DNA from: Propioniferax innocua
Lineage (GTDB): Bacteria > Actinomycetota > Actinomycetes > Propionibacteriales > Propionibacteriaceae
Assembly (NCBI RefSeq): GCF_006716235.1
Contig: NZ_VFOR01000001.1
Span: forward strand, 124,001-188,000
Direction: 5' to 3'
DNA: 64,000 nucleotides
Position numbers and translations under genes: made by a program. The notes beneath the pieces were generated by a model that was not told where the DNA came from, searched no databases, and saw only the letters and a list, made by a program, of their open reading frames with translations. This document shows positions 43,363 through 51,735 of this stretch, piece after piece (position 1 is the first letter of the stretch; the number at the start of each line of letters is the position of its first letter).

Positions 43363-43421
43363 TGCAGCGTTTGATCCATGATCGTTGCGCTGGAGAGCGC
43401 GAGGGCTCGTGAAACGCTGCA
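43363..43421. repeat. Long-loop inverted repeat between convergent genes
   Basis: TGCAGCGTTT (43363-43372) and AAACGCTGCA (43412-43421) are perfect complements separated by 39 bases. It may be a terminator stem or a relic of an element end. Confidence 0.5.
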
Positions 43422-43431
43422 CTGTGACAGG

Positions 43432-44532
43432 TCATTCCTCTTCAGCCAGCAGTCGGTCCCGCAGGTAGGGGAGGCAGAACTCCACGACACCACGTGCGGG
43501 CGCGGAAATCAGCCCCTGATCGATCAGGCGCCGCCGATACATCCCGGCGTGCCCTGCGGTGACACCCAGCCGTTCGGCGACCTCACCGGTACGTGAGGGA
43601 CCGTCGTCGCTGGCCATGGCGCGCAGATACTCCATGTCCTTGGGGGAGAGTGCGGCCAGAGCGGTGTCGTGGACGTTACGGGTGAGAATGCGCCGGGCTC
43701 GCGGGATGGCCGAACGGACATGGCGCTCGTTGATCTCGCTGGAGTGGTCGACCTCGGCTGCACGGAAGGATTCGGAGCCGACGAGTTGAACGAGGAAGGG
43801 ATACCCCTGAGCACCGGCGACGGCTTCGGCCGCGCCCTCGCGGGAGAAAGGGAGTCCGGCATCCCGGGCCGGTTCGAACAGAGCGCGCCGAACGGCGTGG
43901 TCGGGGAGGCGGTCCAGGTCGAAGCGGCTGGCTCGCCGCAGGAAGGTGAGCACATCGTCGTGGAGCAGATCGGAGACAGATGTGGGCAGCCCGGCGGCCA
44001 CGAAGACGATCGACCGTTCCTCGCGGATCGCGTGCTGCACGAGCACGGTGAGCTGGCGCAGATCATCGGCAGCATGACGATGGATCTCGTCCACAGTTAT
44101 GACAAGCCCGGTGCGTTCGGTGATCTCATTGATGTACCGGCGCGCATCCCAGCCCACGGGGCGCTCGTTCTCCACCTCGGATCGCACACTTGCGCTGACT
44201 CCGAGCGCACCGACCGAGGCACCCGAGACGGACCGACGATGGCCGGGGCCCGCCAGACCATCGAGGATCTGGGGGAGTTCGCTGCTGGTGAGTCGATCGA
44301 GCAAGCCGGGAAGGGATGTCTCACTGATCACGGCCCAGCCGGCGTTTCTTGCGATGCGCTCGAACTCGTTGAGCATGACGGTCTTGCCCATGCCGCGGGC
44401 TCCGGTGATGAGGCCGACGCGCGCCATTGCGCCGGGATTCTCCAGCGCGTAGGCGAATTCGTCGAGATGGTCCTGTCGGCCTGCGGTCACCGGAGGCGTG
44501 CGGCCGAACGATGGAGTGAAGGGGTTTCCCAT
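43432..44532 (-). CDS. AAA+ ATPase with C-terminal winged HTH
   Basis: A 366-residue ATPase of the Orc1/Cdc6-like AAA_16 group. Walker A is GARGMGKTV near residue 45, Walker B is LVITVDEIHRH, and a sensor-1-like segment follows. The C-terminal 70 residues form a winged HTH (SRTGEVAERLGVTAGHAGMY). Stand-alone members are scattered in actinobacteria and are thought to be chromosomal proteins or parts of toxin-like systems; the function is unknown. It has its own promoter region with a 24-base AT-rich palindrome just upstream, which may be its own operator. Confidence 0.82.
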   Translation of the reverse strand: MGNPFTPSFGRTPPVTAGRQDHLDEFAYALENPGAMARVGLITGARGMGKTVMLNEFERIARNAGWAVISETSLPGLLDRLTSSELPQILDGLAGPGHRRSVSGASVGALGVSASVRSEVENERPVGWDARRYINEITERTGLVITVDEIHRHAADDLRQLTVLVQHAIREERSIVFVAAGLPTSVSDLLHDDVLTFLRRASRFDLDRLPDHAVRRALFEPARDAGLPFSREGAAEAVAGAQGYPFLVQLVGSESFRAAEVDHSSEINERHVRSAIPRARRILTRNVHDTALAALSPKDMEYLRAMASDDGPSRTGEVAERLGVTAGHAGMYRRRLIDQGLISAPARGVVEFCLPYLRDRLLAEEE

Positions 44533-44545
44533 GGGCCCACGCTAA

Positions 44546-44569
44546 CCTTCTTTATAAAGATAAAGAAGG
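44546..44569. promoter_or_regulatory. AT-rich palindrome upstream of AAA ATPase gene
   Basis: CCTTCTTTAT - AAAG - ATAAAGAAGG is a perfect inverted repeat with 10-base arms, 14 bases before the ATPase start. It is strikingly AT-rich for this genome. A TATAAAG-type -10 sequence lies within it on the minus strand. It is likely an operator over the promoter. Confidence 0.6.
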
Positions 44570-44595
44570 GAAACGGGGCCCATGGGCGGAAATGG

Positions 44596-45429
44596 TCAGT
44601 TGCCAGGGTTCTGGCTGGTCGGGGCGGTGCCCGGCTGGAAGTTCTGGCCGGCCTCCGGGGTGTTGGGGACTTCGAGGGAGTCGCGCGTCTGGCAGTTGAC
44701 GATTCCCCAGTGCAGGTGCGGGCCGCTCGAGTAGCCGGTGTTGCCCGAGGTGCCGATCGCGGTGCCTGCTTCGACCTGGGTGTTGACGCTCACGTCCAGC
44801 GTGTCCATGTGTGCGTACTGGGAGCAGCGGTTGTCGCCATGGTCGATGAGGACCATGTTGCCGTAGCCCGTCTGATCCTCGCCGGAGAAGACGACGGTGC
44901 CGGGGGCTGACGCGTACAGGCCGGTGCCCACCGGCATGCCGAAGTCGACGGCGTAACGGTTCCACTGGTCGTAGTGCGAGAAGCCGCCGCCGGGGCCCTG
45001 CGTCACCTGGTGGGAGCTTCCCTTTGCGAAGGGAAGGAAGTAGGTGCCGTCGCCGGGGTTGGGCTGCTCGGGGGTGGATTCGCCACCTTCGTCGCATTTC
45101 GGCACGCCGTCGATGTAGCCGTTCGTGCCAGTGTCGACCCAGCCGTCGGAGACATATCCGCCGTTGACGCGATTCCAGATCTCTGTCGAGCCCCAGTTGC
45201 CGGTGACGGCCTGGCCTGCGCTCTGGCATTCGATGGTGACCTGCGAGCCCTGCGCAGCCCAGCTCTTGATGGTCGATGACGTGTTGGGGGCCTCGCGCAC
45301 GGCGAGCTGTGGGGCCACGACGGTGGCCGTGGTGCTGGCTGCCTGCGCGTCGGGCAAGGCGATGGTGCTCCCGGCGGCGATTGTTGCGGCTGCGGCGGCA
45401 GCTGCGGCGAGCAAGCGCTTGTGAATCAT
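44596..45429 (-). CDS. Secreted M23 peptidase (LytM-type) with SH3-like domain
   Basis: A 277-residue exported protein. A Sec signal of about 30 residues ends ALPDAQA-AS. An SH3b-like domain (residues about 40-115, QLAVREAPNTSSTIKSWA) follows, then a linker rich in Pro and Gly. The M23 peptidase core (about 135-250) has the zinc ligands His...Asp in FSHYDQWNRYAVDFGMP and the HLH motif in SSGPHLHWG, so it is likely an active glycyl-glycine or peptidoglycan cross-link hydrolase. Its 450-base upstream gap is discussed separately. Confidence 0.93.
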   Translation of the reverse strand: MIHKRLLAAAAAAAATIAAGSTIALPDAQAASTTATVVAPQLAVREAPNTSSTIKSWAAQGSQVTIECQSAGQAVTGNWGSTEIWNRVNGGYVSDGWVDTGTNGYIDGVPKCDEGGESTPEQPNPGDGTYFLPFAKGSSHQVTQGPGGGFSHYDQWNRYAVDFGMPVGTGLYASAPGTVVFSGEDQTGYGNMVLIDHGDNRCSQYAHMDTLDVSVNTQVEAGTAIGTSGNTGYSSGPHLHWGIVNCQTRDSLEVPNTPEAGQNFQPGTAPTSQNPGN

Positions 45430-45882
45430 GCTGACGTCCTTGTGTGTCTCGTGGGGGTGGCGACGCGATGCGTCAGCTCGGACGCAATCACATGAGATGC
45501 GGGACGGAAATGCCGTGTGGGCTGGAAATTTCCACTGCGTGCAGGTTCTGGGGCTCCTGCAGCCTCATTGCAAGAGTCCGATAATCAGCATTATGTCATT
45601 ATGGGTGTGGATGGGCGCCCTCTCAAGGTGGATGCCCTCGCAAATCGTCAAACCATGCACGACCCCACGCCTCTGATGACGTCCTCTCGCCCCCTGTGCT
45701 GCCGGAATGGGATACAAGTGCGACGTGACCGCCGTCTCTCGCGGGATTCCGCGAGAGGACATCTGGAGGCACCCAGCTGGTGGCCCCGACTCTGCCGCCG
45801 CGGCCGTGCAGCGGTTCGTTCGGCGTGGAACGCCCTGTGGCTGAACCTGACCGGTGATGGCACAGTCCAGCGCGGGTGGCTC
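45430..45882. other. Gene-free 453-base stretch upstream of M23 peptidase
   Basis: No convincing gene is seen. Short frames on both strands look non-coding. An AT-rich ATAAT-CAGC-ATTAT repeat (45581-45594) and CATAAT words lie near 45590-45600, which may be the peptidase promoter. I looked for a c-di-AMP (ydaO) riboswitch, common upstream of such peptidases, and did not find its conserved elements. Confidence 0.5.
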
Positions 45883-46575
45883 TTAGCGTGGATGAGGCCC
45901 TGTCGCTGCTTTCCCACTGCGGCGCGCTGAACGCCGGGCATAGGTCAGGCACCCAGGGAGCCAGGCCAGATACAGCAACACCATGCCGACGATGACGATG
46001 CTCAGTGATGTCGTGCTGTCCACCTCGCTCGCGAGCTGATTCTCCAGCCGACCGGACGGATCGATCAGCAGCGTGGTCCTCCCGCCCTCGTACACGCCGT
46101 CATAGCCACCGTCGCCGCGGTAGATGAGCGGTTCGGGCTGCGGTCCGCCATCCAGTCGCGTGAACGTGTAGGTGTAGGTGACCACCTGCCGCGACCCGCC
46201 CTCGGTGTTTCGCCGCCGCTCCACCTTCCGTGTCACATCGGTCACCAACACTTCGACCGGCTCCCCCGCCGATTCCAGCGCCATGTCGGGCCCCAGGTCG
46301 GCGGTCCCGGCCATCAGGAACAGGCCGGCCAGCCCGATCGGTATGCCCGTGAGGATCCTGGAAAGCCATCCGGTCGTGAGCGCGATCCACGTGGTGAAGC
46401 ACACGATGATGCATGCGGCGATCGCCACGATGATCGACACATTGCGGTTGTGCGGGATCAAGAACCCGACGGCGACCGGAACCGCCATCAACAGCGCCAT
46501 GAGGACGGTCCAGATCGCGAAGAACCGGCGGCGGGCCGGATGGAGCCGTGGGCGTTCCGGTGGCGCGAAATGCAT
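45883..46575 (-). CDS. Membrane protein, DUF3592-like
   Basis: A 230-residue protein with three hydrophobic segments at residues 20-90, an extracytoplasmic domain of about 110 residues rich in beta strands (VTDVTRKVERRRN, VVTYTYTFTRLDG, LIYRGD), and a final membrane segment before a basic tail. The layout resembles DUF3592 proteins, whose role is unknown. I start it at the ATG at 46575; the open frame continues upstream but runs antisense to tenA. It is divergent from tenA by 51 bases. Confidence 0.7.
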   Translation of the reverse strand: MHFAPPERPRLHPARRRFFAIWTVLMALLMAVPVAVGFLIPHNRNVSIIVAIAACIIVCFTTWIALTTGWLSRILTGIPIGLAGLFLMAGTADLGPDMALESAGEPVEVLVTDVTRKVERRRNTEGGSRQVVTYTYTFTRLDGGPQPEPLIYRGDGGYDGVYEGGRTTLLIDPSGRLENQLASEVDSTTSLSIVIVGMVLLYLAWLPGCLTYARRSARRSGKAATGPHPR

Positions 46576-46626
46576 GGGCACCGGTGTACCACTGGGGTGG
46601 TCACCGGTCGGGTAGCGTCCGGTGGC

Positions 46627-47304
46627 ATGAGTGCATCCACCGAGCCCACGACCACCCTGTTCGGCGAGCTCAAGAAAGCCATCGCCGACGATTGGCACGA
46701 CTACACCCATCACGCCTTCGTCGAGCAACTGGGCGCTGGCACGCTCTCCCTCGACGCGTTCAAGGATTACCTGGTGCAGGACTACCTGTTCCTCATCCAG
46801 TTCTGCCGTTCCTATGCTCTGGCCGGGTACAAGGGCGAGAACCTCGATGACATCCAGGCCTCCATGGAGGGTCTGCAGGTGATCCTCGATGAGACCCGCC
46901 TGCACGTGAAACTGACCGCGTCCTGGGGCATTGAGGAACAGGAACTGCTCAAGGCTCCCGAGAAGGTCGGCACCGTGGCGTACACCCGTTACGTGCTCGA
47001 CGCCGGCATGACCGGCGATCTGCTCGACCTGCACGTGGCGCTGGCCCCCTGCGTCATCGGCTACGCCGAGATCGGCGAGCGCCTCGCTCCCCTGCTCGAA
47101 GGACGCGATGACCACCCCTACCGTGAGTGGATCTCCACCTATGCCTCCGCCGAGTTCCAGGAGGGTGCTCGCAAGGCTGTGGAGCAGCTCGACGCGCTCC
47201 ATGACAGGTTCGGCTCCCCCGCGCGCTTCGAACAGTTGGCCCATGTGTTCCGCACCGCCACGCGCATGGAGTCCGGGTTCTGGCAGCAGGCACTCGAGAA
47301 GTAG
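46627..47304 (+). CDS. TenA-family thiaminase II-like protein
   Basis: A 225-residue helical enzyme that hydrolyses thiamine breakdown products to salvage the pyrimidine. It has the TenA_C features: WHDYTHHAFVEQL near the start, the Cys in ALAPCVIGYAEIG, and late aromatic Tyr and Glu residues. The cysteine is catalytic in TenA_C proteins. No thiamine genes are beside it, but a ferritin gene starts 10 bases downstream, which is unusual company. Confidence 0.9.
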   Translation: MSASTEPTTTLFGELKKAIADDWHDYTHHAFVEQLGAGTLSLDAFKDYLVQDYLFLIQFCRSYALAGYKGENLDDIQASMEGLQVILDETRLHVKLTASWGIEEQELLKAPEKVGTVAYTRYVLDAGMTGDLLDLHVALAPCVIGYAEIGERLAPLLEGRDDHPYREWISTYASAEFQEGARKAVEQLDALHDRFGSPARFEQLAHVFRTATRMESGFWQQALEK

Positions 47305-47314
47305 TCTTCACGCC

Positions 47315-47833
47315 ATGAAGATGTCGGAAAAGCTTGAGAAGACGTTCAACGACCAGATCACGCTCGAACTGGAGTCGTCGATGGTCTACCGCCAGCTGGC
47401 CATCGAGTGCGATGCCCAGGACCTGCCCGGGATGGCCGCATGGTTGCGTCACCAGGCTGACGAAGAGACCGTGCACGCCAACAAACTGATTGATCACCTG
47501 CTGGATCGTGGCAACCACCCGGTGATCGGAGCCGTTTCCGCTCCGTCGATCAAGCCCGAGATGACGCCCCTTGATGTGTTCGAAGCAGCGCTGGAGCACG
47601 AGAACAAGGTCTCGGCCGCCATCCGCGAACTCTGGAAGGCCGCCGACAGCGATGGCGATCTCGACGCCCGCCCGCTGCTCACGTGGTTCCTCTCCGAACA
47701 GCTCGAGGAGGAAGCAACCGTGAGCGAGATCGTGGGCCGTCTCAAGCTCACCGGCGATGACGGTTCGGGCCTGCTGCGTCTGGACGAGGATCTCGCAACG
47801 CGTCCGGTCGCCACCACCGAATCCGGCGCCTGA
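47315..47833 (+). CDS. Ferritin
   Basis: A 172-residue four-helix-bundle ferritin for iron storage. Ferroxidase residues are visible: Glu in LELESSMVYRQLA, the EETVHANKLIDHL helix (Glu-x-x-His) and EQLEEEATVSEIV. It is similar to mycobacterial BfrB. It follows tenA closely. No iron box is seen before it; control may lie upstream of tenA. Confidence 0.93.
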   Translation: MKMSEKLEKTFNDQITLELESSMVYRQLAIECDAQDLPGMAAWLRHQADEETVHANKLIDHLLDRGNHPVIGAVSAPSIKPEMTPLDVFEAALEHENKVSAAIRELWKAADSDGDLDARPLLTWFLSEQLEEEATVSEIVGRLKLTGDDGSGLLRLDEDLATRPVATTESGA

Positions 47834-47926
47834 GGCTCACTCCCCCGGGGCGTCCTCGCCTGTGCCTGCGTCCGAATGGCCGCAGCCAGGCGGGGCACCC
47901 GGCGGCCGGGTTCTGCATGCGCAGGT

Positions 47927-49393
47927 CTATGCCAGTCCCAAGCCGATGTACTTCGTCTCGAGGTACTCCTCGATGCCCGCGAAACCACCCTCGCGGCCCA
48001 GCCCGGACTCCTTCACGCCGCCGAACGGGGCCGCGGCATTCGACACCACGCCCTGGTTGAGCCCGACCATGCCGGTCTCCAGCGCCTCGCTGACGCGGAT
48101 GCCGCGGGCCAGATCCGTGGTGTAGACGTACCCCACCAGACCGAAGGGCGTGTCATTGGCGGACGCGATCCCTTCGGCTTCGGTGTCGAACTCGCTGAGC
48201 GCAGCGACCGGTCCGAAGATCTCGGTCGAGGTGATCTCGGCCTCCGTGGGCACACCGGTGAGCAGCGTCGGCTCGTAGAAATGGCCGTCTCCGTCATGGG
48301 CCCTGCCGCCGAGCTCCAGCGTCGCTCCCCTGCTGATCGCGTCTCGCACGAGGGAATCGACCTTGTCCACCGCCTCGGCATCGATGAGTGGCCCCACCAC
48401 GGCCTCGTCGGTGACACCGCGCCCCACGGTCAGTGCCGCGAGGCGTTCCCGAAGACGCTCGGCGAACTCGGTGGCGATCGGCCGCTGCACCAGAATGCGG
48501 TTGGCTGCGGTGCAGGCCTGCCCGATGTTGCGCATCTTCGCCTGCATGACGCCATCCACAGCGGCATCGAGGTCGGCGTCCTCGAACACCAGGAACGGCG
48601 CATTGCCGCCGAGCTCCATCGATGTGCGCATCACGGTCCGTGACGCCTGCTCCAGCAACTTCTTGCCCACCGGCGTCGACCCGGTGAAGGACAGCTTGCG
48701 AGACCGCGGGTCGGAGATCAGGCCACCCATCACCTCGCCGGAGGTGCTGGTGGTCACGACGTTGACCACGCCCGCCGGCGCGCCGGCCCGCTCGAGGATC
48801 TCGGCGAGCGCCAGCGTCGAGAGCGGCGTCTGTGAAGCGGGTTTGATGACCGACGTGCACCCGGCCGCCATCGCCGGCCCGATCTTGCGCGTGCCCATGG
48901 CCAGCGGGAAGTTCCACGGGGTGATGAACACGCATGGCCCCACGGGCTGACGCGCCACCAGCACGCGGCTGCCGCCGACGGGCGAGGTCATGTAGCCGCC
49001 GTCGATCCGGACCGCCTCCTCGGAGAACCAACGGAAGAATTCGGCCGCGTACGCCACCTCTCCCCTGCTCTCGGTGAGTGGTTTGCCCATCTCCAGGGTC
49101 ATGATGAGGGCCAGACGCTCGGTCTCCTCGGTCATGATCGAGAAGGCCCGACGCAGGATCTCGGCCCGCTCGCGCGGCGGCGTCGCGGCCCACTCTCCCT
49201 GCGCCCGGTCCGCGGCGTCCAACGCTTCCACCCCCTGGTCGGCATCGGCATCGGCGACCCGGCACAGGACCTTCGCCGTCGAGGGATCCTCCACGGCGAA
49301 GGTCGACGCCCCGGGGCGCCACTGGCCGTCGATATGGAGCTCCTTGGGAACCGAGTTGATCGCGCCGACTTCATTGTGCTTCGTCTCGGTCAT
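47927..49393 (-). CDS. Succinate-semialdehyde-type aldehyde dehydrogenase
   Basis: A 488-residue NAD(P)-dependent aldehyde dehydrogenase. The catalytic Cys is in NIGQACTAANRI, Glu in MELGGNAPF, and the NAD fold is marked by PWNFPLAMGTRKIGPA and FTGSTPVGK. Its closest group is GabD-like succinate-semialdehyde dehydrogenase. AGGAGG eight bases before the ATG at 49393 is a perfect ribosome site. It converges on the ferritin gene and is divergent from the PTS operon. Confidence 0.88.
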   Translation of the reverse strand: MTETKHNEVGAINSVPKELHIDGQWRPGASTFAVEDPSTAKVLCRVADADADQGVEALDAADRAQGEWAATPPRERAEILRRAFSIMTEETERLALIMTLEMGKPLTESRGEVAYAAEFFRWFSEEAVRIDGGYMTSPVGGSRVLVARQPVGPCVFITPWNFPLAMGTRKIGPAMAAGCTSVIKPASQTPLSTLALAEILERAGAPAGVVNVVTTSTSGEVMGGLISDPRSRKLSFTGSTPVGKKLLEQASRTVMRTSMELGGNAPFLVFEDADLDAAVDGVMQAKMRNIGQACTAANRILVQRPIATEFAERLRERLAALTVGRGVTDEAVVGPLIDAEAVDKVDSLVRDAISRGATLELGGRAHDGDGHFYEPTLLTGVPTEAEITSTEIFGPVAALSEFDTEAEGIASANDTPFGLVGYVYTTDLARGIRVSEALETGMVGLNQGVVSNAAAPFGGVKESGLGREGGFAGIEEYLETKYIGLGLA

Positions 49394-49497
49394 GGCCGAA
49401 CCTCCTGAATCGGGTGGACACACGTGGATCGTCTGGCAAGTCCTACGCCACGTAGTGTATGGTTGTGTCAACCGAGGGCCCGCTGGGGCCTGCCACA

Positions 49498-49563
49498 GGG
49501 TTGTTACTCGCTGGGATCAACGAGGCAAGACCTGGGACATCATCCGTGTCCCGGGTCTTTTTT
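49498..49563 (+). promoter_or_regulatory. RAT antiterminator plus overlapping Rho-independent terminator
   Basis: GGGTTGTTACTCGC (from 49498) through GAGGCAAGACC (to 49532) matches the ribonucleic-antiterminator (RAT) consensus of BglG/LicT/GlcT targets. It overlaps by five bases a terminator stem, AGACCTGGGACA (49528-49539) and TGTCCCGGGTCT (49547-49558), followed by T-run 49558-49563. When the antiterminator binds, the terminator cannot form and the PTS operon is read. The cognate protein gene lies in the same operon. Confidence 0.88.
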
Positions 49564-49621
49564 GCTGCCCGCACTTTGTTGACCGGACGCGAGAGCACCC
49601 CCGGATCAAGGAGTCATGACG

Positions 49622-51697
49622 ATGCCGTCTACAAAGACCTCCGCCGAGGCCATCGTGGCCGGGCTGGGAGGGCCGGAAAATATCCGGTCCTTCACGCACT
49701 GTGCCACGCGCCTCCGCTTCGAGCTCGAGAATGCGGACAAGGTCGACAAGTCCGCTCTCGAAGAGATTCCCGCTGTCATGGGTGCGGTTCCCCAGAGCGG
49801 CGACCGTTACCAGGTGATCGTCGGTGGCGCTGTCGAATCCCTCTACGACGGGATCAAGCAGCTACCGTCCATCAGCAATCGCAAGGCCGATGCCGCTCGC
49901 TCCGATGACGACGTCAAGGCCGAACAACGCGCCAAGGCCCGTGGCAAGATGCCCTGGCTGGACAACTTCTTCGAGTTCCTCTCCGATTCGTTCCGGCCGA
50001 TCATCGGCGTGCTTCTCGGTGCCTCGCTCATCATCGCCATCGCCTCGGTGATCGATGCGCTCGGCATCGTCGACTTCCGTGCCGAGGACAAGGGCGCATC
50101 GTGGGTCTTCATCGACGCGATGTGGAACGCCGTCTTCTACTTCCTGCCCATCATGGTGGCCTACAACGCCGCGAAGAAGCTGAAGATCGACCCGTGGGTC
50201 GGCGCCGCGATCATGGCGGCGTTGATGACTCCGGACCACTTCATGAAGCTCTCCGACACCGAGCGCTTCGCCGACACGATCTGCACCATGAACGAGACGC
50301 TCGGCACCGAGCAGTGCACGGCGCAGATCTTCGGCATTCCGCTGCAGCTCAATGAATACGGTGGACAGGTCTTCGTCCCGCTCATCATGGTCGCGGTGCT
50401 CGCGATGGTCTACAAGGGCCTGCAGAAGATCTTCCCGGCGAACGTGCAGATGGTGTTCGTACCCTTCCTGTCGATGGCGATCATGATCCCGGTCACCGCC
50501 TTCCTGCTCGGCCCCCTGGGCGTCTGGCTCGGCAACGGCCTCGGCGTCGGCCTCTCCTGGATGAACTCGAACGCCCCCTTCGTCTTCGCCATCCTCATCC
50601 CGATGCTGTACCCGTTCCTGGTTCCGCTGGGCCTGCACTGGCCACTCAACGCCCTGATGCTCATCAACATCCAGACGCTCGGCTACGACTTCATCCAGGG
50701 CCCCATGGGTGCATGGAACTTCGCCTGCTTCGGCGCCACCGCCGGTGTGCTGGTGATCTCGCTGCGCGACCGGGACACCCAGATGCGTCAGACCTCCATC
50801 GGCGCCCTGGCCGCTGGCCTGTTTGGTGGTATCTCCGAGCCCTCGCTCTACGGCATCCACCTGCGCTTCAAGCGGATCTACCCCCGCATGCTCGTGGGAT
50901 GTTTCGCCGGTGGTCTGACGATCGCGATCCTCAGTGCGCCGTTCGAGGGCGTGCAGACGCATGCCTTCGCATTCACCTCGCTGCTCACGATCCCCGTCTT
51001 CGACCCGATGTGGGTCTACGCCATCTCGGTCGGTGTCGCCTTCTTCACCGCCATGGCCCTGATCGTCATCACCGATTACCGGACTCCCGAGGAACGCGCC
51101 GAGGTCCGGGCACGCGTGGCTGCGGCAACCGCCGGTGGCGGCTCTGCCGCAGCGCTCCATGCCGCTGATGACGCCGACTCCCCCGTCGCCGACTCCCCCG
51201 CCGCCGACTCCCCCGTCGCCGACTCCTCGTCGGACGCCGGGGAGACCGTGGAACTCCTCGCCCCCGTTTCGGGCAAGGTCGTCGCTCTCGACGATGTGCC
51301 CGACAAGGTGTTCGCCTCACGGGCACTGGGTGAGGGCGTCGGGATCCAGACCACCGAGGGAACGATCGTGGCACCGGTGTCGGGTGAACTCGTCACCGTC
51401 GCCAAGACCGGGCATGCCTTCGGGATCCGCACCGCCGACGGCGTCGAGGTGCTGGTGCACGTCGGTATCGACACGGTGCAGATGAAGGGTGAGGGGTTCG
51501 ACGTGGCCGTGACCAAACGCGACCACGTCAAGGCAGGCGATGTTCTCGCAACGGTGGACCTCGCAGCCATCGAGAAGGCCGGTCATGACACCACCACCGT
51601 CATGACGGTGACCAACAGTGCCACACTGGGAGGCGTCACACCGATCACCGGAATCGACGCCACGCCGAGCGTGGCGGTGATCTCGGTCCAGCGCTGA
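49622..51697 (+). CDS. PTS glucose-type transporter, fused EIIBCA
   Basis: A 691-residue sugar permease that phosphorylates its substrate during uptake. The order is EIIB, EIIC, EIIA as in corynebacterial PtsG: Cys27 in THCATRLRF carries the phosphate in EIIB, EIIC spans about residues 110-490 with LHWPLNALML and GGISEPSLYGIHLRF, and EIIA has His613 in VLVHVGIDTV. A low-complexity linker of ADSPV repeats joins EIIC to EIIA. ATG at 49622 is preceded by AAGGAG eight bases earlier; ATG 49616 is too close to it. The upstream RAT controls it. A glucose substrate is likely, but a beta-glucoside or amino sugar is possible. Confidence 0.9.
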   Translation: MPSTKTSAEAIVAGLGGPENIRSFTHCATRLRFELENADKVDKSALEEIPAVMGAVPQSGDRYQVIVGGAVESLYDGIKQLPSISNRKADAARSDDDVKAEQRAKARGKMPWLDNFFEFLSDSFRPIIGVLLGASLIIAIASVIDALGIVDFRAEDKGASWVFIDAMWNAVFYFLPIMVAYNAAKKLKIDPWVGAAIMAALMTPDHFMKLSDTERFADTICTMNETLGTEQCTAQIFGIPLQLNEYGGQVFVPLIMVAVLAMVYKGLQKIFPANVQMVFVPFLSMAIMIPVTAFLLGPLGVWLGNGLGVGLSWMNSNAPFVFAILIPMLYPFLVPLGLHWPLNALMLINIQTLGYDFIQGPMGAWNFACFGATAGVLVISLRDRDTQMRQTSIGALAAGLFGGISEPSLYGIHLRFKRIYPRMLVGCFAGGLTIAILSAPFEGVQTHAFAFTSLLTIPVFDPMWVYAISVGVAFFTAMALIVITDYRTPEERAEVRARVAAATAGGGSAAALHAADDADSPVADSPAADSPVADSSSDAGETVELLAPVSGKVVALDDVPDKVFASRALGEGVGIQTTEGTIVAPVSGELVTVAKTGHAFGIRTADGVEVLVHVGIDTVQMKGEGFDVAVTKRDHVKAGDVLATVDLAAIEKAGHDTTTVMTVTNSATLGGVTPITGIDATPSVAVISVQR
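51173..51232. repeat. In-frame 15-base repeat in the EIIC-EIIA linker
   Basis: Three units of GCCGACTCCCCCGTC type plus a diverged fourth encode ADSPV repeats. Unit length is a multiple of three, so the linker can vary in length. Confidence 0.9.
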
Positions 51698-51735
51698 ACC
51701 GGTAGCGTTCCGGTTCAACCGAACACGGAAGAATC

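Noticed and set aside
45430-45600. c-di-AMP (ydaO) riboswitch before the M23 peptidase
   Set aside because: The family's conserved GGGGAAA and GGGTGAAT-type elements were not found on the minus strand.
45517-45930. 137-residue frame in the M23 upstream gap
   Set aside because: Low-complexity composition, no ribosome site, overlaps the end of the membrane-protein gene; no domain recognised.
46576-47244. N-terminal extension of the DUF3592-like gene
   Set aside because: It is antisense to tenA; the membrane protein begins at the ATG at 46575.
49862-51160. 432-residue minus-strand frame opposite EIIBCA
   Set aside because: Antisense shadow with no domain signal.
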